Assembly (NCBI GenBank): GCA_038502055.1
Contig: JAXRKN010000044.1
Span: 7,448,501-7,512,500 of the forward strand
DNA from: Tanytarsus gracilentus
Lineage: Eukaryota; Arthropoda; Insecta; Diptera; Chironomidae
Length of the DNA: 64,000 nucleotides
Reading direction: 5' to 3'
A model generated the notes under the pieces. The model did not search any database. It saw nothing but the letters and a program-made list of their open reading frames with translations, and was not told the DNA's origin. A program made the translations under genes and the position numbers. Of the stretch, positions 48,291-62,600 are shown one piece after another (positions within the stretch are counted from its first letter, which is position 1; each line of letters opens with the position of its first letter).

Positions 48291-51200
48291 GTTGCTGTTA
48301 TTTTGTGTGTAGTTGAAGTATTTAGTGCCTGTCGAAGACGTAGGTTGTATTTGCGATGATCGACGTGGTTTTTTTGAGAGACTGTGAATTTGTAGAAAGC
48401 GAAACGATTTTTGTATGGTAGAATTGTTGTAGATTGATAATAGAAATTTTTTTTGTTTTTTTTTTGGAAAATTGAAATCATATAGAGATAATTTGATGGT
48501 ATTTGAAAATCGTAGTTAATAAAACAAACATCATTGCAATCGATGAGTGTGACTGAAGTGAAGTTTACGCGTGAAATTTTTTTCGTTCATGTTCAGTTCA
48601 CAGTCGTCGGTCGTTGAGTTTAAAAAGGTTAAAATGTTACTCTAGAGTAAATAATACACAGGCATTCAATACAAATAATAATAAAAGTAAGCCAAAAAAA
48701 TCTAAAATCGTGTAGGAGAAAATAGAGTGATTCGACCGGCTTTCGACTGAAGCTAGCTGTATGTGTGTATGTGTGTGCAGCTAGGGAGAGACGATCACAA
48801 CAAAAGCATGCAAAAATTATATGTAACTCTCACTCTCACATTTTTTCAAACGCTTCTCACTCATATATCTCATGACTCAAATGCACGCTCACTCATACTA
48901 CAACAAATCATCCGATAAAATTTAAAAACTTTTTTTGTTGCAGGTAGAATTTAACGATGAAGTTAAAGTTGGAGTTTTAAAAGATAAAAGAGTGATAATG
49001 CTAAATAATGATGGATTTTACAGGCTTTTCTTATAGGCATTTTTATCTCTAAATCGATTGTGTCTTGATTTCTTCATATTTCTTCTATTTTGTATTTGCC
49101 ATTCGAGTATTTTTCAAATGTTAATTAATTCTTCTTATTTTTCGTAGAAGTTTTCGGAGAATTCGAAAATCGTCTCGCGGCATCAGTCTCGCGAGCAAAA
49201 AAAATGAGGCGAGGCAAAAGACCTTTTTGGGGTTAAATGACGTAGTAGCGAAATTAGCAATTTTTCCGAACTTTTCTCGTCGCAACTCGATAGCATTGCT
49301 CTTATCGACGATCTTTTGCATGTTTAAAGGCACTTTTGATCAACTTTTAATCACTTAATCAACGATTTTCATTTTTCAATTTCAAAATGGCGGCCGAAGT
49401 ACAGCAACAACAAAATATTTTTCATTCGAAGCAAACAAGGCACAATTTATGTAGTACATTCTTTCAAAATTTATATATATTGCTGGGCAAAGAAAGCTTA
49501 TAAACGAAGGAAGTGTTTGAGTTTTTTGCTTTACCGTAGCGAAGATTATTAATCTGATGAAATTTTCACTGTTTAATTAATTTTAATTAGCTTGAGATTG
49601 TAACTTTTATACGTCTACACTGTTCGAGAGTCCAGGGCGATGTGAGAAGCGAGAGAATATTGAGAGCATATAAAGGGAAAAATGAGAGAGGCGAAGCGTC
49701 GTTCTGTGAGAGTTTGACAGTACTCACAGCAAAATAATTTTGAATTTTTTGAAACCGTTATAAAATTAAAATTAAAACTTTTATTGATTACCTGTTAGAA
49801 ATTTACGAAACTCAAAAATAATTAAATTAAATTTTAAAAACTGAAAAAAATACTATTTCATTAAAAAAAATATTCAAATTTCTAAATATTTTTTTCAATT
49901 TTAAAATTATAAAATAATTTTGATGTTAATTAAAAATAATTTTAAAAAACAATTAAGAAAATTAGTATAAAAAAATTAATTAAGAATTCATTAATTATTT
50001 TTTTCCCCAATTCAACGAGCCGCATGTAAAAAATATTAAATCACGGTTTGTTTACCTTTAACACAACTAACATTGCACATTTTCCATTTTCCAATGGCCG
50101 CGTAAACACACAACATAAAACTATTGTTTTTAAAGCGCAACACAGGTTCACCCGCAAACCAGGTGAAATTATCGTTTGTGTTAGTTGTGCTTGTGCATTT
50201 TTCCACACCGATGGTGTACGATGGTGGTATGAGGATGCTTTGTTTTAATGACGTTCACTATTATTATTGTAAACTCCGCCATGTGACTCCGAAACTTGTT
50301 TTTGCTTGCTCGCTTGTCGTAGTTCATTTCTTCCACACTCGCAAGCTTTAAAAACTTTTTTCTCTCTTCTCTTTAACTTCCAATATTCGAAACGTTAGTT
50401 ACGTTTCAACCGCGCCCGATGAACAACTGAAAAAGAAGTGCCTTGTGTGTGAAAAATATTTCGAGTTAGTTTACAACTTTTTCCCCCAAAATTATGTAAT
50501 ATTTTTCCATTTTCGTGTCATATATCGATCGGATATGCGGAAAAATCGCGGCGGAAAGTTAAAACTTAAAGGATTTTAGTGTTAAAGTGAGAAAAACTTT
50601 AGTGAATTTCTTGAAGCTTTTTTTTTCTCCATCTTACTTCACCTTTGTTTCGCTGATTCGTTATAAGACGCTGACTTTTAGTTCTTTCTTTCTTTCTTAT
50701 TCAACAGTTTAACTGTTTTGAGATTGAGGGAAAAAAAGTTTGAAATTAATTTGTGAATTAGTTTTTTAAAAAAAAACCTAAAAGTTTCTGTGTGATTTTT
50801 ATGAATGTAAATTTTGCATTTTTTGTTTTTCCTAAAAAATTGATTTTCGCTCATAATTTTCCACTAAAATCAAATTTTTGTCTTTTATCATTACAATGAG
50901 TAATTTCTTATCAAATGTGCGATAACTTATCAACTTGTTTTCACATAGAGGAAAATTTAACGTTGTGTTAATTAATGAAAAAAAACTATTTTGGGCTTGG
51001 CTGTGTGTTAAACTTGAGCATAATTGTCCAAGTGCATTGCTATTTCAATGATTAATTTTTCTTTGTGCATGCTCAGACCATAATTGCATTGTCACGAAAT
51101 ATCTCAACAGCGTGCTCGCATATTATCGATTACTTTTCCATGCTGACCCTAAATGTGAATTTATTTATTAATTGGGTGTAACTAGTGGTGATGTCACTGC

Positions 51201-53637
51201 GTGTAAATAAGCAGTTTCATACTATTTCACAATACGATGTGGAAGAACTTATTAAATATTTAATAAATTATGAAAGTGTTTGAAAAAAATTAAAAGTTGA
51301 TTGAATAAATTAAAAAAGTTTACAAAATAATTAATTTGCAAATAAAATTCAAAATAATTAGAGCAGTCACAAAGAATAATTTATAAACAATTTTTTAGAC
51401 AAAATCTTAGAATTTAACAAAGTCAAAATTAAATTTGTGAATTTTTATAAAAAATATTTTAACTCTCAAAATTTAAATTAAATTTTTAAAATTCTGATAA
51501 CCCACAAAAAACGTTAACAATGAGATATGTGTTAAAAATTTAGCTTGACAAACAAAAAAATACGTTGAGATTTCCACGCGCACGTCCATAAACTCATGAA
51601 TGCAAGAAATGTTAATTAAGCAAACCGTCATCTATAAGAAAGAGAGAATAAAGAGTGAGAGAATATTTTGAGTGTCGTTAAAGAAAAAATTTCTCAATCC
51701 GATACTCTGAGCTGTGTGTGCTTTCCAGCGCTAACAATTTTCAGTCAGTTTATGAATTGAGTTGCGCTTGTTAACATCTGAGCTAAAAATTGTTGTGGGA
51801 TAAAAAATTGCCACTTGTTGAATTTAGAAAAAATAAATATGATGGAAAAAGTGAAATAGAAAAAAAATTGTGAAAAATTGTAAGATAAAGTTTGATGAAT
51901 TTTATAATAAATAAAAAATAACTTTTCAGTTTTTAAAAAGTGAAAACACCTCAAAAAATTTCAATACTTTTAAAAATGAGTAAAAATACCAAAATGTGTT
52001 AATTAAATTAACTTAAAGCTAAAAGCAATTCTGAATAAAAATTTTTCATTCATTTTACTCAGATAAAAAGTGACTCATTAGTGACGTTGTGAAACTGTCA
52101 CCGCATGAGACGATCATAATTGTTTCGTGCAAATGTGAATATACTTTTACACTGACGGAAGTGGAGCGAAAAAATTGCTGGATCGCAATAGTTTTCAACT
52201 CATCTCATGTCAGTGCATGTCGATGTTACAATAGAAAAATTCTATCCAGTAATTGTTGAAGTTCTTTGACCTTTTCTTTTAAAATTGTTCTTACACCTTA
52301 TGGCGCGTACAATTAAAAACTTCACGCTTTGATTCACGCTCAATTTTGTATGCTCAATTTTAATTTCCATAACGCAACAAATTTTTGTGTCTACGATGCA
52401 CATAATGCACATAAAAGGAATAAATTTAAAATGTAAAATTTTTAATAGTGTATACAAAATTAAAATGCATCAAGGTTACAACTTGACACAAATGAGAATT
52501 GGTGACTCACGCTGATTTTTCTCGGAACTGAAAAACGATGAAAAAAAATGTTTAAAGTTCATTCAGTGACAGCAAAATTGCGTTCTGATGCGAATTTAAT
52601 TAACGTCTGGGTGCAAAAATTCTTCTTCTTATTAGAATTTTTCTTATTCTTGTTAGAATTGTTTTCTTCATCGTCTGGCTGCTACTCGACCGGAAAAAAT
52701 AATTATGCGAAGGAATTTATAGAAAAAAATGCATAAAGAGAATTTAAATAACAAAATTTAATTTTAAAATCTTTTGTTGTTGAAAAAGGCTCTTAAAAAT
52801 TCCCAATAATATCGCACAAGGTCACTTATGATCAGATTAATCTCACACACATGGGGTTTGGCATTTCTTACAACTTACATTTATAAATATTTTACGCTCT
52901 TAATAAATGATCAACTTCACAGCCGCTATTGCGCAAAAACAATTTTTTCTTTTTGCAATTTCTGAAACTCAAAACCTGTTTTCAAGACATTCTCAACTCT
53001 AAAATTGTATTTGCACAGGAAAGTGTAAAAGTGTGCATGAGTTATGCGGCAGCATTTTTATTACTTCATACATGCATGATCACATTGCCGATCTTCCATA
53101 ATCATCATATGAGCTAATGCTGCATAAAAAAAGTCTCCAATGAATTGCTTTCATCTCTCTTTTTTCGCACTCGACGATTGAGCGCACGCGAGTTGTAAAA
53201 TCATAATTGAAAGGAAAAGTGTTTTAAATTGTAAAACTGGATACTGTTCGAGTTCCCATTTTTACACCATATGTGAACGCTTTTTTAAGAGTAATTTGCA
53301 CAATAGACATGCGATTTATGGGAACGGAATAGGAAAATACTTTGTGACACATAAAAAATCATTGTTAGAGTTAAAAGCTTCTATTTGGATCAGTAAACAA
53401 AAGTGTTGTTAAAGGAGTGCTAAGATGAAAAAATAATTAATCAAAAATTGAATTTAAAAAATAATGAATCAAAAAATTACAAAAAATAAATCAAAAAAAA
53501 ATTAAAATAAAAAATCATTTTTAAAAATTCAATTTACAAAAATTTAAGTGTCAAAATTAATTTTCCTACAGGTTAAAAAATCAATAATGACTTGAAAAAC
53601 AAACTCAGTTAAAGAATTAATAAAAAAAAGTGTGAAA
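48291..53637. other. 5.3-kb region without a supported gene, upstream of bark
   Basis: It probably contains the 5' UTR/promoter of the Rsf1-like gene (left) and 5' leader and control DNA of bark (right). An acceptor-like ttcctacag at 53563-53571, shortly before the bark ATG, suggests bark has upstream noncoding exons in this stretch. Two short divergent frames near 49.1-49.5 kb are the only coding hints. Otherwise AT-rich with GA-rich patches (49640-49710, 51640-51665). Confidence 0.5.
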
Positions 53638-56600
53638 ATGCCAAAATATAAAAATTACAACAGTGTCACCAAGACTCTCCTTCAAGTTTGGCTCTTTTAT
53701 TACTTTCTAACCACAATAAAAGTGTACAAATGTCAATTGAACGATGTCGAGTTCATCAATCAACATGCTGAAAATAATGTTAGTGATTTACCGAAGCAGC
53801 ACAGTGATAGTGACTACATATTCGAGCCAATCGATACAATTCATCGATTTAATTTCGACGACGAGATAGACGAGAGTAAAAAAGTAAATTTAAATGTTAA
53901 TAATAATCTCTATGAGACTGAAACGATACCGCAACATGGCGATGACTCACAGCCGCAATTTTCGGAAATAGCCGAGCGACAAATTAGTGGTGAAAAAACG
54001 CTGCGGCTTAGTGAAAGTCCATATTTACTGCGGCAAGATCTCGAGGTGCTTCAAAATGCTCGACTAATGATTGAGCCGGGTGTAACGGTGCAGTTTTCGC
54101 CATTAGTTGGAATCACTGTTTATGGACAATTAAAAGCAATCGTGAGTATTTATTTTTCAGTTTGTTTGATGAAATCATTTTTTGAGGGTTAGAAACTTAA
54201 ATCTTTATAAAATTTCCCTTAACAATAAAAATTCAGTTTCACAATTTGAAATAAAAATTTCCTAAATTATTTGAAAGTTAAAAAATGTCAAATTGTTTTT
54301 TAAAAAAACTGTCATACCTCAACGAAAACAACAACAACAAAACACACTTTTCAGCTTATGCTCGCTTCTTATCTTATCTGTGAGCCGCGACAAGTGAAAT
54401 ATTTCTCAAATATTTGTACAGTGAGCACCTTGCACAACTATGTTACGCTTCACTTCCACACATGCGTTCATATCGGCCACGTCACGGAATTCTCTGTTCT
54501 TGATCGTTGCACATGAAAAAGTTCTTTTGCCTTAGCAGTAATTTTTCATAACCGAACCGAGGAAATTGCTCTTTAAAATCTGATATGAAAGAAATTGAGA
54601 TCCATAAAGTATAAAATGCTATTTTTGGTGTTTAATGAGTTAATTTTGCGATTATTTTTCTCTTCTTTCGTAATTATGAAAAATTTGCGAAGAAGAAATT
54701 TTTAAGTTTAACGCTTATCCCTCCATTGAATTCTTTTCTCATTTCCTAATGTGAGAAATTGGCATTTTTCTGTGTAAAATTAATTTAATGATTCAATTTT
54801 CTTGAGAGAGTAAAACAAAAAATGCTTTCTGAATTTTTGATTGTCTATTCAAACCGAAAAATTGTTAATTCTACGAATAATTAAATAGAAAATGATTTAA
54901 TGAACGTGATGTGATAGTTTAATTTAAAAGAAATATGAACAATTTGGTTTAAAAACGTGTCGATTATTAAAAATTCTTAGACCTAAGAACAAAACTCTTT
55001 ATGAAGGTCGAAAAGATCCAAATGAATTTCAAAAAACGTTTTAAATTAAAACTTTTTAATGCAAAATTTTTTTTACGTAACATAAAACGTGATTAAATTT
55101 ATTTTACACCGGAAGCCGGCCACTAACCTGTTTCTCGCTATCGGCAAACAATTGGCGACGAGCATTTCAATTTCCTCAACTAGCACCGATCACATGCATG
55201 CATTAATTCAGCGTCAAACAATGACTTTTAATGTGTAGTGAGAAGTGAAAAAATGTCTAGAAACAGGAAGCGAAAAGAAGCCAACTTTTTATTTCATTCT
55301 TTTGCCTCGAGGTAGTTAGAAAGTAAATATTATTTGTGTGTGCATGATCAGAATAAAATGTCATGCAGGTCGTGGTTGTTACCTCACATGAGAAACTGAA
55401 ATACTTCAATAAGCTCTTAAGAATATCAGAGCGAGAGAACATTGACCCTGAAATACATTCTCTTGTGCTTACAAAAAGGTAAAAGTAGAATAAATAAAAT
55501 GCGGCAGTGAAAGAACATTAAAAACTGGTTTCTTATTTTTCTCTCGCTCGTCTTTCGCCAACGCTTTGTGGTGAAATAATTTAAGCTTTTATGTCTTCTT
55601 AACATTCTCTGCTGGTTAAAATTTTCACTCTAACTAAAAGTATTTTAGTCGATGACACATTGACACGAAAAAACTTTCAATAACCAAGAACTTAAAATGT
55701 TTAAATTTGGGTCAAATCATTCACGGATAAAGAAATATTTGAACATGGATTGAAATTTATTTCCAAAAAATTTTACGTATTTAAAAATCTCAAAAGAAAT
55801 TGATTAAATAAACTCGAATACATAAGTTTTTCATCTTTTCAAGCACTCAACATATCCAATTGCTCAAATCGCTCTGACCTTTTCTCATTTGTACTTGTCA
55901 GTACTCGCTTTAATGTAGAAAGAGCAAATAACAATTAATTAGAATTAATTGACGCACCAAAGAGTTTCACTTTCAATTTAAAACTCACTTCCGTTGGTTT
56001 TATTCACGATCATGCTCATATGAATTTTAAATTAATTTTTTATTGCGAAAAAATTTGCGGACTGAATGTTTAATTTTATTAAAAATTTCACAAGGGTTTG
56101 AAAATTTGAATGATATAAAATTATATTTTAAAATTCATTCAAAAAAATTTATTTTATCATAAAAATAAATGTTAAAAAATTATTAACCTAGTGTAAATTT
56201 GTGAATAACATAAACCATATATTTGTCACGAAGATCATCAGACACCGAGAAAGCAAAAAGCATCAACCACATTTTTATTTTTTATCTTTCGTCATCATCA
56301 ATGTGTTTTCTCAGAATAAATGGTGACAATGGCATAAATCTCTAAATTTTTCTTATAATGATGATCTTCAATTTTTAAAGAAGTAAAAATGTGATGAGTC
56401 AGATTTGGAGTTTTCAATGTGGTGAGAAAGTCATGATTTAGTGAGAAATTCCATCAGTTGATTTATAGTTGAAAAGTGAAGCTTATTAGTTTCTAATTTT
56501 CATTCATCTCATGAATATGTTTCTTGAGCTCAATTTCAGTTCAAACGGTAAAGTTGAACATCATGAAATTAATCTGAAAATAATTTAGGGTGAATGTTCA

Positions 56601-59600
56601 TAACTTTAAATGCTCTTAAAAATTTTTAGGTAACAAATTTTTTTTATTTTCAAACAATTAAAAAATCTAAATATTCATCACCCATTGAAGTCATTCAAAA
56701 CACTTTAATAATTCAATTAAACTTGATCATCATTTCAATTTGACCTTTTCCCACAGCATTCGACATCAATAACATTCACTTAAAAAAATTTAACGTTTCG
56801 TAACTTTTTAAAAAATGTTTTTTCGCTTGATTGAAGAAGATCACAACAGGAGTTACAGTTAAAATTGGCAATGAGATTTTTTTTCTCTAATGAGCGTCAA
56901 AAATCAAAATTGTCACAAATAATTTGATCCATTCAAAAAAAAAATTCCAGTCAAAGTCTATAATTTATAACAATAAAAGCGAGCGAGAGAGAAAAGAGAA
57001 ATTTTCCATCCAAACTTCCAATTTCATCGATTTATGTTTGTGTGCTCCACTTGCAAGCATGTATCAGCTGTTTACCATGCATGGTCGTGTGTCATAGCAA
57101 CGGCAATACACGTAAACATGTATAATTAAATTTACTACGCATGAGTGTCATGCTTTGCGTTGAGTGGTCTTAGACATGCGAATTATTTAAATAACGCGAA
57201 ATCATTTGAAACTAGAAAAAAATTGTTTTGATCATGAATGAGTCCGAATAGAAAAAATGAGTAATTTTTAAACAGTTTATTGACACTGTGGCGCGACAAA
57301 ATGATTCTTGTAGATTTTTTTGCTTTATTCTAATTTGGTTCATTGATCTTTGACACAGTAAAAAGTGCAAAATTTAAATTTTATGACCAATTTAAACATT
57401 CGAACATAGTTTTTTGAGCATTATTTACAGATCCTTCGGTGCTTTTGGCAACAGCTTCAATTTGCTTGTCTGTCATATCTCGAGAAGTTGCAAGAACCAC
57501 AAAAAATGAAAATCTCTCAAACATTTTTTCATCTTCAATTTTCTTCTTTCCACACTCGAAATCCATGAGTTTGTCATTTGGCGATGAGAAAGCTTTTCTC
57601 ACATCATTGTCGATTTTTGAATTAAATTCTTCTTTCAATTTGAAAACAATTTCCACGCATTCACTTGAGAGAATAAAATTTGGTGATTTTTTGATGTAGG
57701 TTTCGAGACATTTGAGTTCTTTTTCCTTTGACTCTTTGTTGTTTCTCGCATATCTCATCATTGCCGCAATGTCGGGTTTAAAAGTTTCTCGATTATTGCA
57801 AGCAATCACAGAAATGTTGACAGTTTTCTTCCGGAACTCAGAGAATCGATCGTCGAAAATTACCTGAAATTATTTGATTTTTATACCTAAAGTATAAGTT
57901 TTAAATACAAGTTTAAATAACTACCTGACTCTCGCCATTTGTCAATTGAGGCACCAAATATTTTTTAAGCAAAGTATCCGGAATGTCTTTTCGACTCAAA
58001 AAATCAGCAATACATGGATCTTTTGAGCTCGTTCTCAACGCATCGAGCGTTAAATTTACAGCCACTTCACATTGTGCATCAAGCGAATCGTTGGAATTGA
58101 AAATCTTAAAATCTCCATCAAGAAGATTCTTTTTCACGAGATATCTCACATAGCAGAGTTTTTCGAAACTGTTTTTTGTGCAACTTGAATTATTAACAAG
58201 CACAATGAGGACGGATAATGTACTCAATAATAATCCCAACAATTTCATTCTCGATTAAGTTCAAATTACAACTGAATTACTTCATCATAGCCACTCGATT
58301 ATTTATAGTGATCACATTCATGAGTTTTTATCATAACAAGAGTTGTTGCATAATTTTAACGCACATAAAAGTTAAGCACGTGTTTGGTGTTTAAACATTT
58401 TAAATTTTTTAAATCAAGTTGTTTAAAATTTTTGATGCGTTTGAACTTTTTCATCTTAATTTTTTGACCGAATTACGCAAAAAGTCACTCTTAAGCACAA
58501 TTGACTTTAATTGCTATTAAATTTATAATTAAATTTACTACACGACCATGACTGCTCCCTTTGTCGCGTGTCACTCGTAGTGTCGTCTAATAAAAACGGA
58601 ATTTTCATTCACTAAAATCTACAAGCGAGATCAAGTTGTTAAATTGTTTAATTACTTCCAACTACTGTGTTTTGTTGTTGTACGATTAAGATGAGGAAAT
58701 TGTAAATTGACACTCTTTAAAGAAGTTCCAAATGCGAGTGAAAGCAAAAACTGAATTAATTTCTCAACATTTTTCTTTAATTAATTAATTACAGGGAAAT
58801 CCAGATCATGTCATTACGTTCACATCGCAGACGAATTCTGGTTATCCGGAGAGTGCTCCAAAAACCCCGGAAGACATGAAAGCGAGACTTGTCGATGGAC
58901 CGTCGCCAGTCGAGGGTCGTCTTCAATTGATGGTTAATGGAAAATGGAGATCGGTCTGCAGCAATTCTAGGAAGTGAGTTTTTAATTAAGTTGAGAATTT
59001 TTTACTTTGAAAATTTTAGCAAGAAATTATCAGTGTTGTTCAGAAAATTTATTAAAAATTTTATAATTAAATAATTTTTAATTATTTACAGTTGGACGAT
59101 TCCTGATTATGAAACAGTTTGTCGACAAATGGGCTTTCAAGGTGGTCGATTTTGGAATTGGATGGAAAAACTTCAAAGCTTTCATCCCCGCCTCCTTCTC
59201 GAAGAACCCGATTGCAATGGCAAAGAACATTCAGTTTTTGAATGTCAATGGAATCGTCATCAACTCGGCAGTGGTGTTTGCGATTATCACAACGACATCG
59301 GAGTTCAATGTTTGCCTTTACTCGAGTCACCATCAACTCACTGGAGGGGTTTAAGATTTGTTAATGCAGAATCAACAAGAACATTATCAAGTGGAAATAC
59401 AGTTTATGATCATGTGTCAAATTCACAGTTGGTGCATGTAAACATTATCAAAGCGGGTGCTGGAAGAAATCGCTTAGTGTCGGCTGCAGTTGAGTCCATT
59501 GGAGTGCCGCCAGTGCTGAGGCACGTTACAATCGATTATTCGGCATTCACTGGCGTCAACATTACAAGAAGTCAAAGTGCATTTCACTTCCAAGACATCA

Positions 59601-62600
59601 CAGTACGACGTAGTCGAGGCTTTGGTGTTTTTGTAAATTCGAGTTATGGTGCAGCAAAGTTTGAAAATTCAAATATTAATGAAAATGGTGCTGATGGAAT
59701 TCGCTATGTTGGTCATGACCTCCGATTCGATGAACGAACTGACCGCAGTGATGTTAGAGATTTTTGTACGCTTGCCATCACCGCAGGACAAACTTATCCG
59801 GTTGAGCTTCAAGTTGAGCAAAACGAATTTTCACCAACGCAAATGGAGTGCGAGCAAATTTTTACAACGCAGCCTGGAAATGTTCTCACAGTTCACTTTG
59901 TTAATTTTGTGCTAAAGAAAAATGAAACAGCGGAGGTGCTTGTTACTGATGGAAACACTGAATACGATCGGATTTTGGTTGATTGGACGCTCAGAAACTA
60001 CACGAGAGTTCAGACTGTAACAAGCACTCGAGAGTACATTTATGTGAGGTTCAGAGCACAACCAAGAAGTCCAGTCATTGCATTTTTTCGCATCACCGCC
60101 GGCGTTCATAAAGCTTTCGATCTCAATGTTACCAACAGTAATGTCAATGATAATAGTGGTCGAGGTATTGCAATTGATAACCTCAGATCATCACTTCATA
60201 TTCACCATTCTGAAGTCAGCAATAATAATCATGTCGCTGGTGTTCACGTCACATCTGGTGCTGGCGATGTAAATGTCACACACTCTCGAATTACTTTTAA
60301 TCATGGCGATGGTCTTAATATCACTTATTATGGAGGTCATAAGAACGTATCGAAAAGTTCGTTGAGCAAAAATGAAGGCTTTGGATTTGCCGTGTGGCTC
60401 AATCAGACGAATAAAGATCGTGCTGAGTTTTTACCCGTTAATCAGACTACAAATATTGAATATTCCAGAATTATTGGTGAGCACAATTAAGATTTAAATA
60501 TATAATTGATAAATTTTGTTGATCTAAGTTGTCATCAAAATTCAACAAAAAAAATTTAAAATCGAATTTAAATAATCTCAAAACAAAAATTTTTCATGTC
60601 CAATTTTCAGGTAATCTCGAGGTTGGAATTCTTCACGGTAATTACTGCGGAGATTTCTGGGTGAACATTACTGGAAATCTGTTTAATGAAAGCATATCGA
60701 ATGGAGTCGACATTCAGACGTGCTGGTTCGATAAGCAAGATGGTCGAAAATTAAAACTTCAAATTGGTCACAATGACTTTCATCATTCGCAAAAAATCGG
60801 CATAATTATAAGTCCCGCGTTGAATATTGACGGTGTCATCGAATATAATCACTTTTATTTCGGAAAGTATGGAGCTGTTCTCATCCGGAATGATCAATAT
60901 GTTGAGTTCTATGATTTGTTTAGAACACTGCCGGCTAAATTTTTAGTTCAACAAAATTATTTTATGAGAAATAAGGGAATTTATGTGGCATCACTTGGCC
61001 TCAACTCGTACACAGACCGAGAAATTCATTCGATTTTATTCACGAAAAATTACGTTCAAAATAATAAAATTCAAGAACCTTTTGGAATTTTCGATAATGA
61101 AAATCAACCGACTGGAAGTGAAGGAATGAATGGTGAAGGAAGACTCAATCCAAGATCGAGAGTTGCAGCACCTGTTGTCATCTCTTCGAGTAACGTTGAC
61201 ATTTTCCGCAACTTAATTTCCAATCATGGATCAAAATATGAAGTTGGTTCTCAGGTCAGCGATCAAAGTTTAATTCTAAATGTGACTTTCAACTGGCTCG
61301 GCTCAAGTGATGAAGATAAAATATTTGAGCGACTCTTCCATCGTAAAGATCGATATGATTTAGCTAAAATTGAATATATGCCGTATTTGCTGCATCACTC
61401 GAATCCTGGCACTACATTGACCAATAAATTTCCATCCTACAATCCAAGGTTTTTCACAGAAAATTCCGATAAAATTGGAGGCGAAGTTGATGGACTTGAA
61501 TTGCTGCCATCGGGCACTTATGAAGTTGAGAGAGATATCAACATTCGACCTGGTGGCAAATTAATTTTACAACCTGGAACAATTTTAAATTTTTCACCTT
61601 CTGTCGGTATGATGGTTGCGGGAAAATTAGAAGCACGAGGAACTGCACCCGATGACATTTTATTCACATTGAAGAGAGAACCAGTCATGGTCAATGACAC
61701 AGTTATGTCGCACGATGGAGATATTGAATCACAAACTGAATCTATTGAGCCTAAAAATCTTCCACCTGCAGCGCCAATTAGATTACTTGGCGGTCGCTCT
61801 GAGCACGAAGGACGACTTCAAATACAAATTGATGGTAAATGGGGAACAGTTTGTGACTACGGATGGAATATGATTAATGCCGCTTTAGTTTGTCATCAGT
61901 TGGGACTTGCATTGAATCCAATTGATTGGCGATTAGAAAGATCAGAAATTCCTGGTGCGGGATCTTCAGAGGAAATAATTTTATCGCATATAAAATGCAC
62001 TGAACATGACACAGACATCACAAAGTGTCGATCTGAGAAACAAGGAGAATTTCAAAATTCTTGCACGCATGAAATGGACGTTGGTGTTCGATGCTACGAA
62101 GGTGCATGGGCTGGAGTGAGATTTGGTACTTTAGCCGAGCGCGCTGACTTGCAGTATGTCACAATAAAGAAAGCAGGACTTTTTGATTACGCAACAAACA
62201 CTTTCAAACCCGCCCTTCAACTTGACTTTGCCCGACAAAATTTCGACAACATTCGAGTCGTTGAAAATCTTCACGACGGCATGGGTGTCATTTATTCAGA
62301 CATTTTTGCTGGCAATTCAGTCAACAATGTCAAAAATAGCGAATTCTCAAATAATTATGGCAACGGCATCAGCATTAAGCAGCTTGGTTTGCAAGTTCAC
62401 GGAAGCATTATTAAAAATAATCGCGGTGCTGGCATTGCACATGATGCAGTCATTGGTGCTTACGAGCAGAGGGAGTTTGCTGGATGGTTTAAACTTGCAC
62501 CCGATCTCGTTGCGACTGAATTTGTTTATCAACTCACTGAAATTCCTGGCACAACTGAAACTATTGATGTCGATCAATTTACCATGAAATTTTTACGAAC

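Noticed and set aside
62183..62587. 134-codon plus frame inside bark
   Set aside because: It is an alternative frame over a bark exon whose own frame encodes the conserved beta-helix part.
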